From assembly GCA_017480195.1 (NCBI GenBank), contig JAFVBE010000007.1, positions 35,750 to 99,749 of the forward strand: 64,000 nt of DNA, given 5' to 3'. Both the position numbers and the translations under genes were made by a program. Shown here one piece after another: positions 9,942 through 17,815 of this stretch. Every line of letters begins with the position of its first letter. The stretch's first letter is position 1. The stretch comes from Lachnospiraceae bacterium (lineage in GTDB: Bacteria; Bacillota; Clostridia; Lachnospirales; Lachnospiraceae). The notes beneath the pieces are model-generated. The model was not told where the DNA came from. It saw nothing but the letters and a program-made list of their open reading frames with translations, and ran no database searches.

Positions 9942-10562
9942 ATGAGCAATAATGATTCTGCTTATATAACAAATGTTAGAAATACGCTTACTGAATTGGG
10001 AAATATAGGTGCCGGAAATGCATCAACATCTCTTTCAGTACTCTTAAAATCTATGATATCCGTCAGTCCGCCTGAGGTTAAGCTGTGTGATTTCAGAGAA
10101 CTTGAGAATGCGGTTGGCATTTCGGAGGAGGAATTGGCTGTTGGTGTATTCAGTACTATTGATGGCGAGATAGATGCTGTAATTTCATTTATAATGCCTA
10201 AGGATGATGCTAAAAATCTCGTAGGTATGGTTATGGGTGAAGATGTTGAATGGGATTCTGAGATTGGAAAATCAGCAATAAGCGAGATATCCAATATCTT
10301 AATTGGTTCTTATGTAGCATCACTTGAAAATCTGACAAATGCAAAGGTCAGATACACTTTACCTGAAATATGTATAGATATGTTAGGAGCAATCCTTAGC
10401 GTGCCATATATTGAATTCAGTCAGATAAGTGATAAATCATTACTTTTAAGTTCTGAATTTAAAGTGGGAGATTATAAAATCGACGGACATATAATAATGA
10501 TTTCCAGTCCGCATTCCTTTGACAAGCTTATGGACAGACTTGGAGTTGGAGGCGTAGTATGA
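9942..10562 (+). CDS. cheC: CheC, CheY-phosphate phosphatase
   Basis: 206 residues from ATG 9942, preferred over GTG 9933 because AGGAG (9929-9933) is 8 bases upstream of the ATG. CheC dephosphorylates CheY-P and binds CheD. Both pseudo-symmetric phosphatase motifs are kept: E18-L-G-N21 and E115-I-S-N118, as in two-site CheC rather than CheX. The sequence LGNIGAGNAS is the classic CheC signature. It overlaps cheD by 4 bases (ATGA), the usual CheC-CheD coupling. Confidence 0.95.
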   Translation: MSNNDSAYITNVRNTLTELGNIGAGNASTSLSVLLKSMISVSPPEVKLCDFRELENAVGISEEELAVGVFSTIDGEIDAVISFIMPKDDAKNLVGMVMGEDVEWDSEIGKSAISEISNILIGSYVASLENLTNAKVRYTLPEICIDMLGAILSVPYIEFSQISDKSLLLSSEFKVGDYKIDGHIIMISSPHSFDKLMDRLGVGGVV

Positions 10563-11044
10563 GTAATATTATAAGGGTTGGTTTGGCTGATATGAACATC
10601 TGCCGCGCACCTGACAAGATTACTACCGTAGGACTTGGTTCGTGTGTAGGAGTTGTAATATATGATACTTCTTCTAATATTGCGGGACTTGCTCATATTA
10701 TGCTGCCTGACAGCACAAAAATGAACAACAATTCAAATAAATTAAAGTTTGCTGATACCGGTATTGATATGCTTATGACGAAGCTTAAGGCCTCAGGTAT
10801 CAGGAAAGATAATTTGAAATCCAAAATCGCCGGTGGGGCGGCGATGTTTAATTACCTGCTAAAATCAAGTATAGGAAATGTCGGAGAGAATAATGTGGCT
10901 GCTGTTAAGGATAAGCTCAAAGCTCTTAATATTCCTATAGTTGCCGAGGATGTTGGGCTTAATTATGGACGAACCATAATATTTGATCCTGTAACCTGTG
11001 AGCTGACAATCGTAAGAGCAGGAAACGACAGATACATAATATAA
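10559..11044 (+). CDS. cheD: CheD, chemoreceptor glutamine deamidase
   Basis: 161 residues. CheD deamidates specific glutamines on chemoreceptors and is held by CheC. The triad can be placed from motif spacing: C29 in GLGSCVGV, H46 in GLAHIMLP and T23 in KITTVGLG, two residues later than C27/H44/T21 of Thermotoga CheD. The GGAAMF motif is also present. With cheB broken (6278-7348), CheD would be the remaining intact covalent receptor-modifying enzyme of this operon. Confidence 0.95.
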   Translation: MSNIIRVGLADMNICRAPDKITTVGLGSCVGVVIYDTSSNIAGLAHIMLPDSTKMNNNSNKLKFADTGIDMLMTKLKASGIRKDNLKSKIAGGAAMFNYLLKSSIGNVGENNVAAVKDKLKALNIPIVAEDVGLNYGRTIIFDPVTCELTIVRAGNDRYII

Positions 11045-11061
11045 ATGAGGTGTAATCAGAG

Positions 11062-11337
11062 TTGGATTTTAAACAGAAATGTAAAAATGCACGCTCTATC
11101 ATAGTTTTAACGGCTACGCTTATAGCGCTGTTGCTAAATATAAAATATGACAGAGATATAATTGACTCTTTAATTATTCTTATTATTGTAATTATTACAT
11201 TCTATGTGATTGCCAATGTTGCAATCAAATTAATAGAGAAGATTAGACTGATGGAGCCTAAAGAAAGAATTGACACAAATAGGGATAATGAAGATAGGGA
11301 TAGCGAGACTTCTGAACAGACAGAAGATGAAGCATGA
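11062..11337 (+). CDS. Small two-TM protein between cheD and sigD
   Basis: 91 residues starting at TTG 11062, with GAGG about 9 bases upstream. Two hydrophobic stretches (ARSIIVLTATLIALLL and SLIILIIVIITFYVIANVAI) are followed by a Lys/Arg/Asp/Glu-rich tail (KERIDTNRDNEDRD). No enzyme motif is visible. It sits 17 bases after cheD and 29 before sigD, so it belongs to the operon. Other Firmicutes also carry small membrane proteins near sigD (SwrB in Bacillus), but no sequence match to SwrB can be claimed. Confidence 0.75.
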   Translation: MDFKQKCKNARSIIVLTATLIALLLNIKYDRDIIDSLIILIIVIITFYVIANVAIKLIEKIRLMEPKERIDTNRDNEDRDSETSEQTEDEA

Positions 11338-11366
11338 TGATATTTTGACATTTAAAGGGGTGTAAA

Positions 11367-12134
11367 ATGGCTGTAATCGACAATAAGGAAAGACTTTGGA
11401 TAGAGTATAACCATTCGAAGTCTACGGTTATCAGAGAGCAGATTATAATTGAATATGTTCCTTTGGTTAAGGTTGTAGCCGGAAGATTAAGTATTTATCT
11501 TGGTTCAAATGTTGAATATGACGACTTGGTGAGTTATGGAATATTTGGGCTTATTGATGCTATAGATAAGTTTGATTATGGTAAGGGGATTAAATTTGAA
11601 ACCTATGCGAGCCTTCGTATCAGAGGCTCAATCCTTGACCAGATTAGAAAGCTTGACTGGATACCGCGTTCGGTTAGACAGAAGCAGAAGGCTATCGACG
11701 CGGCCATCAAGAATCTAGAGAAGGAGTTAGGTCCTAATTATTCTGATGAGGATATTGCAAAGGAGCTTGGTATCACAGAGGATGAATATCTTATCTGGCT
11801 CGGACAAACCAATATTTCCAATATTTCTTCTATTGAAGATTTTCTTGAGCAGGGTAATGAGGTTAGGGCATCTGTCAACAGAGCCTATGCTATGGTTGAG
11901 CCTGAGAAGGTGGTTGAGGATAGAGAACTTAAGGATAAAATTGTTGAGGCGTTAGATTGTTTGACTGAAAAAGAAAAAAAGGTTGTACTTCTTTATTATT
12001 ACGAAGATTTGACCTTAAAGGAGATAAGCCGGGTTATGGAAGTTTCAGAATCCAGAGTATCTCAGTTGCATTCAAAGGCGTTAAAGAAGCTTAAGAATGA
12101 ATTGGGTGAGGGTTTTGCATTATTTATGGGTTAA
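11367..12134 (+). CDS. fliA: Sigma-28 (FliA/SigD), flagellar sigma factor
   Basis: 255 residues. It directs RNA polymerase to late flagellar and chemotaxis promoters. Region 2 contains EYDDLVSYGIFGLIDAIDKFD and KFETYASLRIRGSILDQIRK; the segment DWIPRSVRQK is typical of sigma-28. Region 3 follows (GPNYSDEDIAKELGITEDEY), and region 4 has the helix-turn-helix DLTLKEISRVMEVSESRVSQ. An AAGGGG ribosome binding site precedes ATG 11367. The position after cheD is the same as in Bacillus. Confidence 0.96.
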   Translation: MAVIDNKERLWIEYNHSKSTVIREQIIIEYVPLVKVVAGRLSIYLGSNVEYDDLVSYGIFGLIDAIDKFDYGKGIKFETYASLRIRGSILDQIRKLDWIPRSVRQKQKAIDAAIKNLEKELGPNYSDEDIAKELGITEDEYLIWLGQTNISNISSIEDFLEQGNEVRASVNRAYAMVEPEKVVEDRELKDKIVEALDCLTEKEKKVVLLYYYEDLTLKEISRVMEVSESRVSQLHSKALKKLKNELGEGFALFMG

Positions 12135-12165
12135 ACCTTTAGGATGATGGGGGATAAGTTGGAAT

Positions 12166-13770
12166 ATGAAGTATAAAAATTCTTTTTTTAAAGTCGATAT
12201 CAGAGACGATGGTACATATCTTATTGTTTATCCTGCTGTTAGTGATGGAAAAAGATTAGAATATATGGAAGTTTTAGACTTTCTTGAGAGAAAAAATGTC
12301 TCAGTAAACGACAAGCTTGGTCTGAAAAATGATATTGAATCAATGTCGGATAAGATTATTGAGAAAAAACTCAGTGATGAACAGACTGAGCCTTTCAATG
12401 AAAGCTCAGATATAAAAATCTCTCCTGACAAGATGGTTGCATATATCCGTTTTTATCCTCCTTCAACCGGTGGTAAGGTAATGGATAAAAAAGAGATACT
12501 GCTTGAGCTTGCAAATGAGAAAATAACCTATGGAATCGTCGATAAGGTTATTGATGTTTTTCTTATGGCAAGACAATATTGCCTGAATATACCTATTGCC
12601 AAGGGACTTAAGCCTGTTATGGCAACAGATACTTCTATAGAATATTTCTTTGATACTACTCCTATGGCAAAACCTAAGCTTTTAGAGGATGGCAGCGTAG
12701 ATTATCATGACCTTAGTATATTTACTCCGGTTAAGGAGGGGGATCTGCTTGCCAGACTTACCCCACATGATATTGGTAAACCCGGAACTGATATATTTGG
12801 CAAGACAATTCCACAGAATAAGCCGAAGATAAAGAGATTAAAATATGGCAGAAACATCAGACTATCGGAGAATGAAACAGAGATATACAGTGAAATAAGC
12901 GGAAATGTGACCTTTGCAAATGACACTGTATTTGTATCGGATACATATAATGTTGCTGCAGATGTAGATGCATCGACAGGAGATATAGAATACGACGGAA
13001 GCATCATAGTTGCAGGCAATGTCAGAACCGGCTTCACAATAAAAGCAGGCGGAGATATTCAGGTAAACGGTGTTGTAGAGGGAGCTAAGCTTGTTGCAGG
13101 CGGAAATATTATGATTAAGCGTGGAGTTCAGGGCATGGGCAAGGGGCTTCTAAAAGCTGAAGGTAATATTTATGCTAATTTCTTTGAAAGTACGAATGTC
13201 AAGGCTGGCGGAGATATTCATGCAGGCTCAATATTACATAGTAATGTAAGCTGTGGTGAGAATATAATAGTCAGTGGACGTAAGGGCTTTATAGTTGGCG
13301 GAGATATAGCTTGCAAATCATATATAGAGGTTAATACTATAGGCAATAAGATGGAGACTCAGACAGTAATTAAGGTAGGCGTAAATCCTGAGCTGTATGA
13401 TGAAATGAAAGCACTTGTAAAGGATGTTAATGAGCTTAACAGCACTGTTGAGGAGCTTACATCATATCTTAATGTATATAAAGAAAAGCTTAAAAACGGC
13501 AGTAAAATATCGCCGGAAAGCTTGAAATTGATTAAGAGCTATAATAAAGATTTGACAGAGGCTCTTGAAGAAAGAAATGAAAAAAATGAGAGACTTATGG
13601 TAATACGAGAAGAATTAAACAAAGGAAAGCAGGGAAAGATAAAGGTTCTCGGAAGAACATATCGTGGAGTGGTTATTTCTATTGCCGGATTAAATAAGGT
13701 TATCACCGACAAGATTGACCATAGTATGTATATTATAAAAGACGGAGGACTTGAAGCGGTAAGTTTTTAA
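12166..13770 (+). CDS. FapA/DUF342 protein, flagellar-associated
   Basis: 534 residues of the DUF342 family, called flagellar assembly protein A (FapA) in some species; its molecular job is poorly known. The N-terminal half has mixed alpha/beta sequence with GLKPVMATDTSIEYFFD. The middle is a beta-helix-like run of Gly-rich turns (IVAGNVRTGFTIKAGGDIQV, KLVAGGNIMIKRG, VKAGGDIHAGSI). A coiled coil follows at about 405-485 and a small beta domain at the end (GKIKVLGRTYRGVVISI), as the family has. It follows sigD by 31 bases. Confidence 0.85.
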   Translation: MKYKNSFFKVDIRDDGTYLIVYPAVSDGKRLEYMEVLDFLERKNVSVNDKLGLKNDIESMSDKIIEKKLSDEQTEPFNESSDIKISPDKMVAYIRFYPPSTGGKVMDKKEILLELANEKITYGIVDKVIDVFLMARQYCLNIPIAKGLKPVMATDTSIEYFFDTTPMAKPKLLEDGSVDYHDLSIFTPVKEGDLLARLTPHDIGKPGTDIFGKTIPQNKPKIKRLKYGRNIRLSENETEIYSEISGNVTFANDTVFVSDTYNVAADVDASTGDIEYDGSIIVAGNVRTGFTIKAGGDIQVNGVVEGAKLVAGGNIMIKRGVQGMGKGLLKAEGNIYANFFESTNVKAGGDIHAGSILHSNVSCGENIIVSGRKGFIVGGDIACKSYIEVNTIGNKMETQTVIKVGVNPELYDEMKALVKDVNELNSTVEELTSYLNVYKEKLKNGSKISPESLKLIKSYNKDLTEALEERNEKNERLMVIREELNKGKQGKIKVLGRTYRGVVISIAGLNKVITDKIDHSMYIIKDGGLEAVSF

Positions 13771-13803
13771 TGCATTTATGTATCTTATGAAAGGGATGAT
13801 TGT

Positions 13804-14109
13804 ATGATAACTCCGGTAATAGCAGCACAGGGCTCATCACCTATTGCTCAGATACAACAGAATACTGACAGTCAAAGCGTTATTAATTCACAAAATGCTC
13901 ATACTGTCGTGCAAAAGCATGAGCAGCAGGTTCAGGAAACTGTTGTTCCTAAGGAAGAGGGCGTATATTACCAGCAGGAATATGATGCCAAAGAAGAGGG
14001 GCGTAATAAGTATTCTAATTTATACGGCAAAAAGAAGAAAAAAGAAAATAAAGAGGAAGAAAAAAAGGAAGAAACTATAACAAGAGTTAATTTTGATATA
14101 CAAATTTGA
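13804..14109 (+). CDS. Small hypothetical protein in the flagellar operon
   Basis: 101 residues, family not recognised. The N-terminal half is Gln/Ser/Val-rich (PIAQIQQNTDSQSVINSQNA); the second half is strongly charged with a Lys/Glu tract (KKKKKENKEEEKKEE) and ends RVNFDIQI. No signal peptide or membrane span. AAGGGAT about 7 bases before ATG, and the operon position with even spacing, support translation. The low complexity means function cannot be guessed. Confidence 0.7.
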   Translation: MITPVIAAQGSSPIAQIQQNTDSQSVINSQNAHTVVQKHEQQVQETVVPKEEGVYYQQEYDAKEEGRNKYSNLYGKKKKKENKEEEKKEETITRVNFDIQI

Positions 14110-14142
14110 GTTATAAATATTATTTAAGTATAGGGGAAGCAT

Positions 14143-14787
14143 ATGTCAGCAGCGGTTATTTTACTAACTATCTTAGGACTTGCATTTATATTGGGCAGTT
14201 TTGTTTTGGTTGAGAACAAGAAAGATAAGGATGATGAAAGCATAATAAAAATACCGGACAATCTGTCAGATGAACAAAAGGAAAAAATTAACAAACTTAT
14301 TGATGATTACATGAATGAACATATAGATGACAAACTTGATGATATTGAAAAAAAGTTTTCAGAGATTGTTAATCAGAAGACCCTCGCATTAGGAGATTAC
14401 GCGGTCTCAGTAAATGAAGAAATAGAGCGTAATCACAGTGAGGTAATGTTTTTATACAGTATGCTTGCTGATAAACAGAAGGAAATTATGACGACTGCTT
14501 CCATGGTTGATGATTATAAGAAAGAAGTTAAGCAGTTCATAGAAGAAAACGAGTTTAAAAAAGAGGAAAGTAAGGAGCAGCAGCTTGCAATAGAACTTAC
14601 TGAGCTTGAGGATAATGACATTGATATGGAGGCTGAAGCAGAAGAAGAACTTCAGTCAGCATCCGGAAATAAGGATATAATACTTGAAATGCATAAATCA
14701 GGCTTAAGCATACTTGAGATTGCTAAAAATCTCGGACTCGGTGTGGGTGAGGTAAAGCTTATAGTTGATTTATATCAGGGAGAATAA
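14143..14787 (+). CDS. Single-TM coiled-coil protein, DUF6115-like
   Basis: 214 residues. An N-terminal membrane anchor (residues 3-23, VILLTILGLAFILGSFVLV) is followed by a long acidic/lysine-rich helical region likely to form a coiled coil (30-170). A short C-terminal helix-turn-helix-like segment (residues 180-212; MHKSGLSILEIAKNLGLGVG) looks like a small DNA- or protein-binding fold often seen at the end of DUF6115 proteins near sigD. The N-terminal TM plus cytoplasmic domain and location recall SwrB of Bacillus, which activates flagellar export, but this is inference from layout. Confidence 0.7.
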   Translation: MSAAVILLTILGLAFILGSFVLVENKKDKDDESIIKIPDNLSDEQKEKINKLIDDYMNEHIDDKLDDIEKKFSEIVNQKTLALGDYAVSVNEEIERNHSEVMFLYSMLADKQKEIMTTASMVDDYKKEVKQFIEENEFKKEESKEQQLAIELTELEDNDIDMEAEAEEELQSASGNKDIILEMHKSGLSILEIAKNLGLGVGEVKLIVDLYQGE

Positions 14788-14790
14788 TAT

Positions 14791-15390
14791 ATGAAATTAA
14801 AATATTTTATACGAGGTCTTGGGATAGGCATTATCTTCGGAACCTTGATTATGTTAGTGGCTCATTTTAAATCTGATGAGAACAATTTGACAGACAGTCA
14901 GGTTGAAGCAAGGGCAAGTGAGCTTGGTATGGTATGGCCGGAGGAGGCAACTGCTACAGATACAATAGAGAATATAAACTCGGAAAAGAAAAACGATACT
15001 TCGGATATAAGTACTGAAGTGGTAACAGAAGTTAGGCATACGGAAGCTGAGATAACTACAGAGTCTGTCACGGAAACTACAGAAGAGGAAGAAAATACTG
15101 TAGAAGCAACTACAGAAGCAACAGTAACTCAGGCAACGACAGAGGAGAAGAAAACCACTGAAAAAAATACATATACAGAGGCTACCATAACAGTAACAAG
15201 AGGAATGGGTTCAACCCAGGTTGCGGAGCTTCTTGAGAATGCAGGAATTATAGAGGATGCAGAGGATTTTGATAATTACCTTAATTCTCATGGTATATCA
15301 AACAAAATACAGATAAATACATTTAAGTTTAATAGTAATATGTCTTACGAAGAACTTGCTGAAGGTCTGACAACTCCAAAGAATGAATAA
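14791..15390 (+). CDS. Membrane-anchored protein with MltG/YceG-like module
   Basis: 199 residues: a signal anchor at about 8-27, then a long Thr/Glu-rich linker (about 70-130), then a C-terminal domain of about 65 residues. That domain (ITVTRGMGSTQVAELLENAG, then DFDNYLNSHGI and a MSYEELAEGL end) resembles the LysM-like first subdomain of the endolytic transglycosylase MltG. The catalytic part of MltG is absent, so it may bind peptidoglycan rather than cut it. It is the last gene of the flagellar operon, 3 bases after its neighbour and just before a terminator. Confidence 0.75.
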   Translation: MKLKYFIRGLGIGIIFGTLIMLVAHFKSDENNLTDSQVEARASELGMVWPEEATATDTIENINSEKKNDTSDISTEVVTEVRHTEAEITTESVTETTEEEENTVEATTEATVTQATTEEKKTTEKNTYTEATITVTRGMGSTQVAELLENAGIIEDAEDFDNYLNSHGISNKIQINTFKFNSNMSYEELAEGLTTPKNE

Positions 15391-15427
15391 AAATAATAAT
15401 AAAAACGATTTTATTATTATTTTTTTG
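15391..15427 (+). terminator. AT-only hairpin after the flagellar operon
   Basis: AAATAATAATAAAA pairs with TTTTATTATTATTT around a short CGA-containing loop and runs into a T-tract (15418-15426). The stem is all A/T, so it is weaker than a normal Rho-independent terminator, but it sits 0-35 bases after the operon's last stop codon. Confidence 0.6.
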
Positions 15428-15467
15428 TCATTTCTTAAAATAATTTGTCATTATTTGTATTTAGATG

Positions 15468-15497
15468 TTGATTTTAACTGTGGTAATAGTGTAATAT
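15468..15497 (+). promoter_or_regulatory. Possible promoter for the transglutaminase-like gene
   Basis: TTGATT (15468-15473) and TAATAT (15492-15497) are 18 bases apart in a 163-base AT-rich gap. The start codon is 57 bases after the -10. AT-rich DNA gives many chance matches, so this is tentative. No sigma-28 type TAAA...GCCGATAA pair was found here. Confidence 0.35.
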
Positions 15498-15553
15498 ATA
15501 GTTAATATAATATTAACAAATAATTAATAAGTTTTAAATTAGGGGAGGATTGT

Positions 15554-17341
15554 ATGTTAAAACAAAAATATGGTTTAAGATTTATTTTTTTGTTGCTTTT
15601 TATGGTTGCTTTTTTATTGAACTTTGACTGCGTCGATGTTTTTGCGGCAGACAATATTGATACTGCAACAGATGGCGATGCTTCATATGATTCGTTAGAA
15701 GATTATACAGAGGAATATTCGGAAATTATACCTGATGAGTTAGAGCCTGTTGTTATGGGCGCTGCTAATGCATCTGCTATATATGACGGAGTAGACTATA
15801 GTGCGGTATATGATTACAACTATTATATTACTAAATATCCTGACATTAAGGCGACATTTGGAGATAATACAGAGGCTGCATTACAACATTTTGTAAATTG
15901 CGGAATGAATGAGGGAAGACAGGCTAAGGAAAGCTTTAATGTATATTCTTATGCCTATAAATATGCTGATTTAAGAAGTGCATTTGGTAATAATCTTAAG
16001 TCTTATTATCAACACTATATAACAAATGGTGTAAGGGAAGGTCGAGTTGCAGTAGGAACAAACAAGCTGCAAAATCCGGTTACCGTATATGAAGGCGTAG
16101 ATTATTCACCGGTTTATAATTATAATTATTATATCAGTCATAATAAAGATATAAAGAATGCTTTTGGAATAGATGATTATTCTGCATTGCAGCATTTTGT
16201 AAATAGTGGAATGAATGAGGGAAGACAGGCATGTGAGGATTTTAATGTATATTCCTATGCGAATAAATATGCTGATTTAAGAGGCGCTTTTGGAAATGAT
16301 AAAAAATTATATTATATACATTACATAACCAATGGTGCTAAAGAAGGTCGTGTGGCAACAGGAACAAATCAAATTCAGAATCCTGTAACCATATATAATG
16401 GTGTGGATTATTCTAAGGTATATGATTTTTATTATTATATTAACCACAATAGTGAGGTTAAGAGTGCTTATAGCTTAGATGATTATGGTGCTTTAGAGCA
16501 TTTTGTAAATACAGGAATGGATAAAGGCTTACAGGCCAAGGAAGACTTTGATGTATGGTCATATGGATACTCTTATAGTGATTTAAGAAGGGCGTTCGGC
16601 AATCAGCCTAAGAGTTATTATATGCATTATATTACTAACGGCAGTAAGGAAGGCAGAAATCTTACACATGGCGTAACAAGCAGTAATAATGAATTAACTG
16701 TATATGCCGGTTATGATTTTTCAGATATATATGATATTGTATATTATACAAGTCATAATATAGATGTAAGAAATGCTTTCGGATTTGATGAGGAAGCAGT
16801 TCTTGCACATTTTGCCAGAAATGGTCTTAAAGAGAACAGAGTCGCTGCGGCGTCGTATTCATCAGCAAAATATGCTGACGCAAAAGAACAGATGGCAGAG
16901 CATTTTAAAACTACCAATAAGACAGATAAATATCCTAAGGCTGTAAATGTACTGAATAATGTAGGTTGGAATTTGAATTCCGCATTTAATTGGGCGGCAG
17001 AATTAAAATATTATTCTGGAGTATCTAAAACTCCGGATCCGGGCATAAACTATTTTGGTAATTTTGGTTTTGATAATGGAAAGGGCAACTGTTATGTGCT
17101 TGCTGCCGTATTTTATGAGATGGCATATGTTATGGGATATGATGTAAGGCAGATGGCAGGTACGGTTCCGTTAAGAGCCGGAGGTCAGGGACCGCATTCA
17201 TGGGTTGAGATTGATATGGATGGCGAAACCTATGTATTTGATCCTGACTTCACAAATGAAACCAAGTATAATGGCTTCAAGTTTAAGTACGGTCAAAGCG
17301 GAACATGGATATATAACAATATATCGCAGATGCATGAATAA
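15554..17341 (+). CDS. Secreted repeat protein with transglutaminase-like domain
   Basis: 595 residues. A signal peptide (about 1-31, ending DVFAAD) is followed by an acidic segment. Residues 76-430 hold seven repeats of about 45-50 residues in two alternating flavours: DYSxVYD..YYI..H..D(I/V)K.AFG...ALxHFVNxGMxEGRQA, and DFNVYSYA..YADLR.AFGN...YYxHYITNG..EGR. The C-terminal 140 residues form a transglutaminase/protease-like fold with a plausible triad C513 (GNCYVLA), H548 (PHSWVEI) and D563 (VFDPDF). The repeat family is common on the surface of gut Lachnospiraceae; it may bind the wall, with the end domain cutting or linking peptides. AGGGGAGG precedes ATG. Confidence 0.88.
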   Translation: MLKQKYGLRFIFLLLFMVAFLLNFDCVDVFAADNIDTATDGDASYDSLEDYTEEYSEIIPDELEPVVMGAANASAIYDGVDYSAVYDYNYYITKYPDIKATFGDNTEAALQHFVNCGMNEGRQAKESFNVYSYAYKYADLRSAFGNNLKSYYQHYITNGVREGRVAVGTNKLQNPVTVYEGVDYSPVYNYNYYISHNKDIKNAFGIDDYSALQHFVNSGMNEGRQACEDFNVYSYANKYADLRGAFGNDKKLYYIHYITNGAKEGRVATGTNQIQNPVTIYNGVDYSKVYDFYYYINHNSEVKSAYSLDDYGALEHFVNTGMDKGLQAKEDFDVWSYGYSYSDLRRAFGNQPKSYYMHYITNGSKEGRNLTHGVTSSNNELTVYAGYDFSDIYDIVYYTSHNIDVRNAFGFDEEAVLAHFARNGLKENRVAAASYSSAKYADAKEQMAEHFKTTNKTDKYPKAVNVLNNVGWNLNSAFNWAAELKYYSGVSKTPDPGINYFGNFGFDNGKGNCYVLAAVFYEMAYVMGYDVRQMAGTVPLRAGGQGPHSWVEIDMDGETYVFDPDFTNETKYNGFKFKYGQSGTWIYNNISQMHE

Positions 17342-17379
17342 TACAATAATTTTAGTGATTTGATGAAAAAGGAGTAGCT

Positions 17380-17814
17380 ATGAAAAGAAAAATAACTCTT
17401 GGATTGGTAACTGTATTTTTTGCAGCTTTTTTTATTACGGGCTGTGGAGACAATAATGCTTCTACAGAAGATGTATCAACTAATACTGATGCTGAGGCTG
17501 CTTTAATTGAGAAAACTGAGGAAGAGGTTGTGGAAGAAATTACAACTGAGAAGATAACTACAGAAAAAACCACAACAGAAAAAGAAACAACTGAAGCTGT
17601 AACTGAAGAAGAGGTTACAACTCAGGCACCAAAGAATACAACAGCACCAACTACACAAGCTCCCGCACCTGTAGTAATAGATACACCGGCACCTGAACCG
17701 GCACCTGAACCGGCACCTGAATCGGCACCTGAACCGGCACCTGAACCGGAGGTTCCTGCTGATGATGGAGGCAGTGACGAAAGTTGTATAGGAAATGAAG
17801 GATTATTCAATTAA
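17380..17814 (+). CDS. Low-complexity surface lipoprotein
   Basis: 144 residues. The signal peptide ends in lipobox ITGC (Cys 22), so it should be lipid-anchored to the membrane. The rest is linker-like: a Thr/Glu-rich tract (TTEKITTEKTTTEKETTEA), a Thr/Pro/Ala stretch, then five APEP units and an acidic end. No folded domain is visible, so it is either a spacer protein or a gene whose C-terminal domain was lost; the abrupt end SCIGNEGLFN would fit the latter. AAGGAG lies 7 bases before ATG. Its stop is immediately before the acyltransferase start chosen here. Confidence 0.75.
   Translation: MKRKITLGLVTVFFAAFFITGCGDNNASTEDVSTNTDAEAALIEKTEEEVVEEITTEKITTEKTTTEKETTEAVTEEEVTTQAPKNTTAPTTQAPAPVVIDTPAPEPAPEPAPESAPEPAPEPEVPADDGGSDESCIGNEGLFN
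17689..17748 (+). repeat. Five 12-bp in-frame tandem repeats
   Basis: GCACCTGAACCG is repeated five times without gaps, with one base change in the third copy (GCACCTGAATCG). Each unit codes for Ala-Pro-Glu-Pro. Slippage would change linker length by four residues without shifting frame. Confidence 0.95.
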
Positions 17815-17815
17815 T

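Noticed and set aside
15391-15553. A sigma-28 promoter before the surface repeat gene
   Set aside because: The GCCGATAA-type -10 could not be found; a SigA-like pair fits only weakly.
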